The translations under genes were made by a program, and so were the position numbers. DNA of 40,228 nucleotides from a virus. The stretch is from the IMG/VR virus record IMGVR_UViG_3300013100_000008, positions 1 to 40,228 of that record; one strand, 5' to 3'. Under the pieces are notes generated by a model. It was not told the DNA's origin. It saw only the letters and a list, made by a program, of their open reading frames with translations, and searched no databases. This document shows, piece by piece, positions 7,198 to 13,465 of this stretch. Within the stretch, counting starts at the first letter, position 1; each line of letters opens with the position of its first letter.

Positions 7198-7819
7198 TGA
7201 TGCGGAGGATCAGGTGCGGTGGATGCTGCGCCGGTCTTCCGGGTCGTGGGAGTCGCGTCGGCTGCAGTTGCTTGACACTGTGCCTGATGTTGTGGGCTTC
7301 TATTCGGAGGGGTCGTCGGCGCTTGCTGCTGATTTCTATGACGATTCCCGTGTGGGTGCGCCTGGTTCGTATGCTGCGAGTCCGGTGATTCTTGATCGAA
7401 CGGTGAAGATCCGCCGGGGGATTGCGTGGGCGTCTGAGCCGTTGTCTGTCGATGATGACGAGCTGGCCGCGGCCCGGTTCGCTCAGTTGATGCGGACGGA
7501 GATGGCGCGCCCGTATCGCGACACGATTCTCACGAATCGGAAGCAAGATCCGGCGTGTGTGGGGTGGAAGCGGATCACACGCGGTTCGGCGTCGTGCAAG
7601 TTCTGCCGGATGCTTGCCGCTCGTGGCGCTGTGTACCGCGAGGAGACGGCGACGTTCGCTTCTCATGATTCGTGCATGTGTACGGCGGCACCTGTTTTTA
7701 AGGGCGGCACGATCGGGCCTGAGGCGGACGCGGTGCAGTACATGGCGTCGAAACGTCGTCGCACCGCTAAGGAGAAGGCGTTCCTGCGTGACTACCTCGC
7801 AGGAAACTTCCCCGATTGA
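7151..7819 (+). CDS. MuF-like head morphogenesis protein
   Basis: This is a 222-residue protein directly after portal. The C-terminal CKFCRMLAARGAVY and SHDSCMCTAAPVF segments are the conserved cysteine/histidine signature of actinophage MuF-like minor capsid proteins. GGAGG at 7140-7144 selects ATG 7151 over the upstream in-frame ATG at 7124. It may be internalised in the procapsid. A strong terminator follows at 7842. Confidence 0.85.
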   Translation: MVTAQESKQLLTLLGDDAEDQVRWMLRRSSGSWESRRLQLLDTVPDVVGFYSEGSSALAADFYDDSRVGAPGSYAASPVILDRTVKIRRGIAWASEPLSVDDDELAAARFAQLMRTEMARPYRDTILTNRKQDPACVGWKRITRGSASCKFCRMLAARGAVYREETATFASHDSCMCTAAPVFKGGTIGPEADAVQYMASKRRRTAKEKAFLRDYLAGNFPD

Positions 7820-7841
7820 TCGCACATCTCAACCAAAGCTT

Positions 7842-7870
7842 CGGCCACCTTCGGGTGGCCGTTTGTGTTT
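7842..7870 (+). terminator. Intrinsic terminator after MuF gene
   Basis: CGGCCACC and GGTGGCCG form an 8-bp GC-rich stem with a TTCG tetraloop, followed by TTTGTGTTT. It would reduce or separate transcription between the packaging genes and the scaffold/capsid genes. Confidence 0.85.
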
Positions 7871-7948
7871 CACGGGTTCTTCCGTGGCCGCACCTCGACG
7901 GCTTCGAGGGTCATGGGCGTACGGCCCCTAAACGGAAGAGGTCTCGGC

Positions 7949-8443
7949 ATGGCTGAGGAAACGGCCCCCACTACGGGCACGGAAGAAACCAACGGGCAGG
8001 GCACGGACGATAAGGAGTTCCAGGCGATCACGTCGCAGGAGGACTTCGACAAGGCAATCCAGGCCCGACTTGCTCGGGAGCGCGCGAAGTTCAACGACTA
8101 CGACGACCTGAAGGCGAAGGCCGACAAGTTCAAGAAGTTTGAGGACGCTCAGAAGACAGAAGCGCAGAAGGCGCAGGAGCGACTCGAGGCCGCTGAGAAG
8201 CGTGCCGTCGAGCTCGAACTGAAAGCCACTCGCGCTGAGGTCGCTGCGGCCAAGGGTGTCCCGGTGGAGCTGCTGTCTGGCAGCACCCAGGCGGAACTTG
8301 AGGCAGCCGCAGATGCGCTCATTCAGTTCAGGGGAGAGCAGGCGCCGGCTGGCAGTCTGCGCGTCCCCAGTGAAGGCAAACGTGCCGCGGTTGGTGGCAC
8401 GACGGCGGACGCTTTTGCGGCGTTCGCTGCTAATAAACTCTAG
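7949..8443 (+). CDS. Capsid scaffolding protein
   Basis: This is a 164-residue protein, acidic at the N-terminus and mostly a long charged helix in the middle (DDLKAKADKFKKFEDAQKTE onward), as in DUF4355-type scaffolds that lie before the capsid gene. It would guide capsid assembly and be removed afterwards. GGAAGAGG at 7934-7941 selects ATG 7949; an upstream in-frame start at 7865 would lie over the terminator tail. Confidence 0.85.
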   Translation: MAEETAPTTGTEETNGQGTDDKEFQAITSQEDFDKAIQARLARERAKFNDYDDLKAKADKFKKFEDAQKTEAQKAQERLEAAEKRAVELELKATRAEVAAAKGVPVELLSGSTQAELEAAADALIQFRGEQAPAGSLRVPSEGKRAAVGGTTADAFAAFAANKL

Positions 8444-8457
8444 GAAAGGACAACCCA

Positions 8458-9375
8458 ATGGTTGATCTCTCTCGCGGCACTACGAACGCCGCTGACCTTC
8501 TCCCCAAGGAGATTTCGGCCGAGATCTGGTCGGACGCACAGGAGCAGTCGGCTGTCATGCAGCTTGCTACCCCGATCCGCGTTCCCGGTTCCGGTCTCAC
8601 CATCCCGATCATTACCGGCGATGCTGCTGCTGACTGGGTTGCTGAAACCGGCAAGAAGCCGGTTTCTCGCGCGACCCTCGGCAAGAAGGTTCTGACGCCG
8701 TACAAGCTGGCGGTCATCGAGACGTTCTCTGACGAGTTCCGTCGTGACCTTCCCGGTGTTTACGCCGAGCTTCGTCGCCGTCTGCCTGGTGCGATCGCGA
8801 AGAAGTTCGACTCGACTGTGTTTGGTACGACCGCTCCCGGTTCTGGCTTCGACACTCTTGGTGGCGCGACTGCGGTCCCGATTGGTCCGCACGCTACCGA
8901 CGTGAAGAAGAACACCTATAGCGGACTGGTGAAGGCTTACACCGATATCGCCGCAGCGGGTGGAACCCTCGATGGTTGGGCTCTGTCCAGTCAGGCGAAG
9001 GGTCTTCTGCTTGGACAGGTCGACTCGACCGGTCGCCCGCTCCTGTTCAACGACATTCAGGCAGGTTCCCCCGTTGGAAGCCTGCTGGGCGAGCCCGTGT
9101 ACTACACGCAGGGCGTCAACAACGGATCGACGATCGGCTTCGCTGGCGACTGGTCTTCGGCGTACTACGGCACGGTTGAGGGCATCAAGGTCGACATTTC
9201 GAACCAGGCTTCGATTGTTGATGGCACGGTCGAGGTTGCGACGGGTGTCAACATCCCGAACGTGATCAACCTGTGGCAGCAGAACATGTTCGCGGTGCTT
9301 GTTGAGGTCGAGATCGGCTTCATTGCACGCGACGTGGCTCGTTTCCGCAAGATCACCAACACCACCATCTCCTAA
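8458..9375 (+). CDS. Major capsid protein (HK97 fold)
   Basis: This is a 305-residue protein, a common size for HK97-fold capsid proteins without a fused protease. Residues about 25-75 (QEQSAVMQLATPIRVPGSG..., ADWVAETGKKPVS) and the C-terminal FAVLVEVEIGFIARDVARF block fit the family. AGGAAAGG at 8442-8449 is the ribosome site. It follows scaffold and precedes the connector genes, the canonical order. Confidence 0.95.
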   Translation: MVDLSRGTTNAADLLPKEISAEIWSDAQEQSAVMQLATPIRVPGSGLTIPIITGDAAADWVAETGKKPVSRATLGKKVLTPYKLAVIETFSDEFRRDLPGVYAELRRRLPGAIAKKFDSTVFGTTAPGSGFDTLGGATAVPIGPHATDVKKNTYSGLVKAYTDIAAAGGTLDGWALSSQAKGLLLGQVDSTGRPLLFNDIQAGSPVGSLLGEPVYYTQGVNNGSTIGFAGDWSSAYYGTVEGIKVDISNQASIVDGTVEVATGVNIPNVINLWQQNMFAVLVEVEIGFIARDVARFRKITNTTIS

Positions 9376-9401
9376 GCAGGAGTGACAGAGAGGGGGCGGT
9401 C

Positions 9402-9839
9402 ATGGCTGTGACTCCCGCAACAATCGCGGTCGCACTTGGTGTGGCCGCCCCCGAATCTGGGTCGATCACGGAGAAGCAGTGGGATCTGTGGATTGATGAT
9501 GCGACGATGCTGATTGAGTTGCGCGCCGAGCAGGTGGGTGTGGACTTTGATGGCATTGGCGAGGCGAAGATCGACTATGTGGTGCGTGAGGCGGTTGTCG
9601 CTCAGGTGAAGAAGCCTGATGATGCCACTCAGGTGTCGATCACGGTTGATGATGGCACGACGTCGCGTTCGTACCGTTCGGGTAAGGGCCGCGTTTCGAT
9701 CCTGGATGAGTGGTGGTCGCTTCTTGGCCTAACTGATCCTTCCGGGGCATTCTCGCTCGACATGGCGCCGGATCTGTACAGGCTTCCGCCTGACGACTGG
9801 TTCCCCACGACCACGGACGATTGGCGGGGGTGGCCGTGA
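9402..9839 (+). CDS. Head-to-tail adaptor
   Basis: This is a 145-residue protein immediately after the capsid gene. The acidic helical N-terminal half (WDLWIDDATMLIELRAEQVG, YVVREAVVAQVKKPDD) and the tail that follows resemble gp15/gp6-like connector proteins that sit under the portal. GAGAGGGGG precedes ATG 9402. Its stop overlaps the next start. Confidence 0.8.
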   Translation: MAVTPATIAVALGVAAPESGSITEKQWDLWIDDATMLIELRAEQVGVDFDGIGEAKIDYVVREAVVAQVKKPDDATQVSITVDDGTTSRSYRSGKGRVSILDEWWSLLGLTDPSGAFSLDMAPDLYRLPPDDWFPTTTDDWRGWP

Positions 9840-10237
9840 GTCTTGGTGGCGACATTACTGCTGCTCTTCCGGGGTTGCGGGCTGAGGCCGAGTCGCGGAT
9901 GTCTGAGACGGTGCAGGTTGGCCGGTTTACGGATGGCACTGATCCTGTGACTGGTGACCCGACACGGGTGCTCGCGACCTCACGTTACGAGGGTAAGGCT
10001 CGTATCCGTTGGGGTTCGCGTGAGGTGTCCAACTCGGATGCGACTAGTTCGCCGGTTGGTTCGCAGGAGCCGTACCTGTCTGTGCCGTTTGGTACTGGCC
10101 GGTTTTGGGCTGATGACGAGGTGTTGGTGACGGGCTCTTCTGATCCGTTGCTGGTTGGTCGTCAGTTCAGGGTGCAGGGTGCGGCTGTTGCTGGTCAGGT
10201 CACCGCGTACAGGTACCCGCTCACAGAACTGGGGTGA
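9836..10237 (+). CDS. Head-tail connector, DUF6093-like
   Basis: The 133-residue protein begins at GTG 9836, overlapping the previous stop, with GGCGGGGG as ribosome site. The LPGLRAEAESRMSETVQVGR opening and following beta-strands fit the DUF6093 family found at this position in actinophages. It probably acts as a stopper or adaptor between head and tail. Confidence 0.75.
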   Translation: MSLGGDITAALPGLRAEAESRMSETVQVGRFTDGTDPVTGDPTRVLATSRYEGKARIRWGSREVSNSDATSSPVGSQEPYLSVPFGTGRFWADDEVLVTGSSDPLLVGRQFRVQGAAVAGQVTAYRYPLTELG

Positions 10238-10240
10238 GTG

Positions 10241-10633
10241 ATGGCTGATGACTTTTCGGAGTTGCGTGAGCTTGCCGCGGATCTGACTCGGGCGCCGGCT
10301 GAGGCTCGACCGTTCGTTCGGAAGGCGTTGCAGGTAACAGCGCAGCACATTAAGGATGACTGGCGCAAGGGCGCGAACCGTTCTGGCCTGGCACGGTATG
10401 CGGCAGACATCACGTACGAGACCAAAGAGAAGGCATCCGAGATCGAGGCCGAGATTGGCCCGACGATCGGCGACTCTGGTTCGTTTGGTTTCGTTGAGGA
10501 TGCGGGTGGTGGCGTGAAGTCGGCGCCCCAGCATGCGGGTCGTGACGCGATGGAAGCGAACGAAGATGACTTCGCTGACGGCCTCGAGCATGCGATCTTC
10601 GATGGTCTTCGTGCTGCGATCGAGAAGGGGTGA
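10241..10633 (+). CDS. HK97 gp10-like head-tail connector
   Basis: The 130-residue protein starts with helices (LRELAADLTRAPAEARPFVR) followed by QHIKDDWRKGA and the IGPTIGDSGSFGFVEDAGG loop, the usual pattern of HK97-gp10-like proteins. Start is ATG 10241; GTG 10238 is in frame just before. It overlaps or abuts both neighbours. Confidence 0.8.
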   Translation: MADDFSELRELAADLTRAPAEARPFVRKALQVTAQHIKDDWRKGANRSGLARYAADITYETKEKASEIEAEIGPTIGDSGSFGFVEDAGGGVKSAPQHAGRDAMEANEDDFADGLEHAIFDGLRAAIEKG

Positions 10634-10635
10634 CG

Positions 10636-11055
10636 ATGCGCGCTCATTTCAACGCATTCAAGGCGCTCCTGGTTGCAGTGTCGATCCTGTCAAACAAGGT
10701 GTTCTCGAACGTGCGCATCACGAACGGGACACCGGTTCGCGCGAACTACGTGATCCTGTTTCCTGATGGGCCGGCCGAGCTTGGTGATGGTCGCCTGACT
10801 GCACTGCAGCGGGCTGTCTCACGCGCTAAGTATCGCTATGACGTACGGATTGTCGCTGTTGACGCAGACGGGCTTCTGCTGCTCGCTGATGCCGTCCTAT
10901 CGCTCATTGGGACTGTCCCTGTGGTGGATGGTCGCGACTGCGCGCCCGTGAAACTCGTGCCGGGTGTCGAAGAGGGTAAGGGCCGGTACGACTCGGTGAC
11001 CGACCTCCACTACCTTGACCTTTCTCTTGAGTTCTGGTCGCAACCCGACGCCTAA
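10636..11055 (+). CDS. Tail terminator protein
   Basis: This is a 139-residue protein placed between the gp10-like connector and (past an inserted HNH gene) the major tail protein. Size and alternating strands (YRYDVRIVAVDADGLLLLAD, YLDLSLEFWSQ) suit tail terminators that cap the tail tube. GAGAAGGGG at 10622-10630 favours ATG 10636; GTG 10630 is in frame. Confidence 0.75.
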   Translation: MRAHFNAFKALLVAVSILSNKVFSNVRITNGTPVRANYVILFPDGPAELGDGRLTALQRAVSRAKYRYDVRIVAVDADGLLLLADAVLSLIGTVPVVDGRDCAPVKLVPGVEEGKGRYDSVTDLHYLDLSLEFWSQPDA

Positions 11056-11063
11056 AAGTCGGC

Positions 11064-11130
11064 GATATCGGTTAAACTAAAAGCGGCCCCAAACCGAGTG
11101 GTGGAACACTCGCCGGGGCCTAACCGAATC
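11064..11130 (+). ncRNA. Long bulged hairpin leader upstream of HNH gene
   Basis: Three nested stems line up: 11064-11074 with 11121-11130 (10 bp, one bulged A), GGCCCC 11085-11090 with GGGGCC 11115-11120, and CGAGTG 11095-11100 with CACTCG 11107-11112, closed by a GTGGAA loop. It fills the gap between the tail terminator stop and the HNH start. It could be a transcription attenuator or the recognisable edge of the inserted HNH unit. Confidence 0.65.
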
Positions 11131-11146
11131 GTTGGGAGATTCAGCT

Positions 11147-11800
11147 GTGGACAAGTCTACCTGCACCTATGGCGAATGCGACGCACCAGCCGTGACGAAG
11201 CTTATGTGTACCAAGCATTACGGGCGCACGCGCTACCTGGCAAATCGTGATCAAGTTCTGGCGCGTGCTGCTGTGTACCGCTCGAAAAATCGCGAGATCA
11301 TCCGAGAGAGAAATGCTGCTTCCTACCTGAAGCATCGCGACTCGCGGACGGCTGCAGCCCAAGCGAGGCGAGCCGTCCCGGAGTACGCAGAAGCTGCGCG
11401 ACGCCGATCTCAGGAGTGGCGCGCGGCGAACCCGGATAGGTTTCGGGAAAGTATCAAGTCATACCGCGAGCGATTCCCGGAAAAGGTTGCCGAAAACTTG
11501 CGCAGGTGGCACGCAGCGAATCCAGAAAAGGTTCGCGTGCACCGGTCTCGCCGCAAAGATCACATCCGCCGGGCGGGCCGAATCGACTTCACGTCTGATC
11601 AGCTGGCCGCACGGATTGCCTACTACGGCGGTAAGTGCTGGATGTGCCGTGGCGAGTTCGAACACCTAGACCATGTGAAGCCGCTATCCCGCGGTGGAAT
11701 CACCGCGCTGGCCAACCTGCGTCCAGCATGTGCGCGCTGCAACCTGTCTAAGAAGGACAGGTGGTTCGGCGTTTCCGAACTTCAGCGCTTTACTCGCTAA
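11147..11800 (+). CDS. Free-standing HNH homing endonuclease
   Basis: This is a 217-residue protein. Residues about 1-30 hold cysteines (CTYGEC...MCTKHYG). The middle is very basic with repeats of the type WHAANPEK, AANPDRF and YRERFPEK, as in other phage HNH proteins. The C-terminal HNH domain has CWMC, HLDHVKPLSRGG and CARCNLSKKDR. It interrupts the otherwise continuous tail gene order and has its own leader structure and terminator, so it looks like a mobile insertion. The GTG 11147 start follows GGGAGA. Confidence 0.85.
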   Translation: MDKSTCTYGECDAPAVTKLMCTKHYGRTRYLANRDQVLARAAVYRSKNREIIRERNAASYLKHRDSRTAAAQARRAVPEYAEAARRRSQEWRAANPDRFRESIKSYRERFPEKVAENLRRWHAANPEKVRVHRSRRKDHIRRAGRIDFTSDQLAARIAYYGGKCWMCRGEFEHLDHVKPLSRGGITALANLRPACARCNLSKKDRWFGVSELQRFTR

Positions 11801-11817
11801 CTCAACTACTCGAAGAA

Positions 11818-11843
11818 GGCTCCACTCCGGTGGGGCCTTTTTT
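11818..11843 (+). terminator. Intrinsic terminator after HNH gene
   Basis: GGCTCCAC pairs with GTGGGGCC (8 bp, one wobble) around a TCCG loop, followed directly by six T. It is the most canonical terminator in the structural region and insulates the major tail gene from the HNH gene. Confidence 0.9.
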
Positions 11844-11909
11844 GTTGCCCACGCGCAGCCGCTCGTAGGCTCCGTTGCCCCTCTGGGGCAGTGATTCCAA
11901 GGAGGCAAA

Positions 11910-12401
11910 ATGCCGCTGGATGTTATCCCCCAGAGCTCGCAGAGCGATGGGAAATGGAAGATCGCTTTCGTGCCGAGCGGTAACCCGCTGTCGGTTGCGA
12001 TTATCAAGGGCGCGAGCTCAAAAAACCTCACCTACTCGTACACGCCCGATGGGTTCAACTGGTCGATCACTCAGGCTGAGGTTGCTGACCCGCGTCTGAC
12101 GCTCGTTCAGGATCTCTCTCGCCCCGGCAAGAAGAAGGAAACGCTCGAGCTCAAGTATGTGGACTCGGCGGATGCGAATGCTGCCGCGACGATCCTGACC
12201 GAAGGCACTTCGGGGTTCTTTGTTGTTCGTCGCGGTACGGACAATGCGACCGACTGGACCGTGGGCGACAAGGTGGACGTGATCACGTTCATTGCGGGCG
12301 CTCAGCGCCCGGACGCGCCAACCGAGAACGGCGTAGACACAGTGAGCCAGACGGCCTACATCACATCTGTCACGCAGCGTAAGGCAACGCTGATCGCGTG
12401 A
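11910..12401 (+). CDS. Major tail protein
   Basis: This is a 163-residue protein preceded by a perfect AAGGAGG at 11899-11905. Beta-rich sequence with an IAFVPSGNPLSV start and a C-terminal TAYITSVTQRKATLIA segment resembles short actinophage tail tube proteins. It lies before a terminator and the frameshifted chaperone genes, as expected. Strong expression is suggested by the flanking terminators. Confidence 0.88.
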   Translation: MPLDVIPQSSQSDGKWKIAFVPSGNPLSVAIIKGASSKNLTYSYTPDGFNWSITQAEVADPRLTLVQDLSRPGKKKETLELKYVDSADANAAATILTEGTSGFFVVRRGTDNATDWTVGDKVDVITFIAGAQRPDAPTENGVDTVSQTAYITSVTQRKATLIA

Positions 12402-12409
12402 CTCAAGCC

Positions 12410-12449
12410 CCGGGGATGGGGTGATCTCACCCATCCCATCCCCGGTTTG
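12410..12449 (+). terminator. Terminator after major tail gene
   Basis: CCGGGGATGGG (12410-12420) pairs perfectly with CCCATCCCCGG (12435-12445), with an inner GTGA/TCAC stem, followed by TTTG. This would be a partial terminator that keeps the tail tube gene more expressed than the chaperones downstream. Confidence 0.75.
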
Positions 12450-12485
12450 TTCGTTAGGTGAGAGACACGGTGAGAGGTGAGAAAC

Positions 12486-12884
12486 ATGAGTAGCAGGATC
12501 AAGGATCTGATCGCGAAGCAGCGGGCCGAGATCGAGACATCGGCGCAGCAGAGCGTGGATGTTGTTCTGGGTGGCGAGCTGGTGACGTTGACATTTGATC
12601 GCGCGCAGCCTGATGAGTGGGATGCGCTGATGGTTGCGAATCCGGCGCGTCAGGGTGCGAAGAGTGATGCTTCCGTTGGGTACAACGTGAAGGCGGTGTC
12701 GAGGGCATACCCGCACGTGTCTGTCGATGATGAGGCTTTGGATGCGGAGACTTGGGGCGAGCTGTTTGACGCGCTCGACTCGGTGAACCGCAACAACGTC
12801 GAGGTCGTGATCTGGGGCGTGAATATCAATGACGCTCTGATGAAGTTGCGTGAACTGGGAAAAGCACGCGCGGACCAGAAGTAG
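12486..12884 (+). CDS. Tail assembly chaperone, short form (gpG-like)
   Basis: The 132-residue zero-frame product ends in a lysine-rich tail. Position between major tail protein and tape measure is canonical. The start is ATG 12486 behind GAGAGGTGAG. Near its end lies the slippery heptamer GGGAAAA in the right phase, so most ribosomes make this form and a fraction shift into the -1 frame. Confidence 0.88.
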   Translation: MSSRIKDLIAKQRAEIETSAQQSVDVVLGGELVTLTFDRAQPDEWDALMVANPARQGAKSDASVGYNVKAVSRAYPHVSVDDEALDAETWGELFDALDSVNRNNVEVVIWGVNINDALMKLRELGKARADQK

Positions 12885-13288
12885 CTCTGGCCCGCGGACT
12901 AGGTGTCTCAGTACGACGCTTCCTGGGATGGGAGCCCGCCGAGGTGACGTCGTACGAGTATGACGATGATGGGCGGATGGTTGCTGCGGTGACCGTTCGC
13001 GAGGCTGAGTTCTCTGGTTGGGATAGGGCGCTGTTCTATGACCTGTGGAGTAGGGAGAAGGAGCCGCGCGGACCGCATGGGCTGCTTCTTTCTGAGACAA
13101 CAGATCCTGAGAACCAGTACGCCTATGATGTGCCCCGGAATGAGAAGGGCATCCCGACACCGGCTACCGACTATGCCCAGAAAGCGTTGGAAGACGCCCA
13201 GGCGGAGTACCGATCAAGGTACCCGAACGAGCCAATGGGTTCCAAGTTGTGGCGGGTTAGGAAGAAGAATCAGCCTCGTTCGGCGTAG
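12486..13288 (+). CDS. Tail assembly chaperone, -1 frameshift fusion (gpGT-like)
   Basis: Reading 126 codons in frame 0 to AAA at 12861-12863 and then moving back one base opens a stop-free -1 frame from 12863 to the TAG at 13288, giving a fusion of about 267 residues. The T part is charged (YEYDDDGRMVAAVTVREAEF; later YAQKALEDAQAEYRSRY). As in lambda gpG/gpGT, the fusion is expected to hold the tape measure protein while the tail tube polymerises. A GTG at 12944 exists in the -1 frame, but the shift explains the whole open frame better. Confidence 0.88.
12857..12896 (+). promoter_or_regulatory. Programmed -1 ribosomal frameshift signal
   Basis: The heptamer GGGAAAA at 12857-12863 reads G-GGA-AAA in frame 0, so both tRNAs can re-pair in -1. 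A hairpin starts 5 bases later: CGCGG 12869-12873 with CCGCG 12892-12896, then CCAGA 12875-12879 with TCTGG 12886-12890, one A/C mismatch and a 6-base loop. The short-form stop TAG lies in that loop. Spacing and structure fit a stimulatory stem. Confidence 0.88.
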
Positions 13289-13440
13289 TGCTTTGCTCCG
13301 CCGACTGCGGTGATCGCTAGGCCGAGTGCGGTGACCACGAATCCCCATAGCGGCTGACCGACGAGCAGCATCACGGCGATCAGGAACAGTCCGACCGCTG
13401 CTACGGCGAGTCCCAAGGCGACGATCGCTGACCATTTCAT
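13270..13440 (-). CDS. Reverse-strand small two-span membrane protein
   Basis: This is a 56-residue protein on the minus strand, start ATG at 13440. Two clear membrane spans at about residues 4-24 (SAIVALGLAVAAVGLFLIAV) and 28-46 (LWGFVVTALGLAITAVGG) are joined by a short loop, with a basic C-terminus. Between the chaperone and tape measure genes, it is the only convincing leftward gene in the structural region. Its end overlaps the T frame by 19 bases. GAGGGG lies just upstream of the start but very close. It may be a lysogeny-expressed membrane protein; that is inference. Confidence 0.65.
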   Translation of the reverse strand: MKWSAIVALGLAVAAVGLFLIAVMLLVGQPLWGFVVTALGLAITAVGGAKHYAERG

Positions 13441-13465
13441 GCCCCTCAGTGTAGGGGCTTCTTGC

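Noticed and set aside
12018-13160. 380-residue reading frame on the minus strand
   Set aside because: It overlaps the major tail and chaperone genes antisense, with low-complexity Arg/His content.
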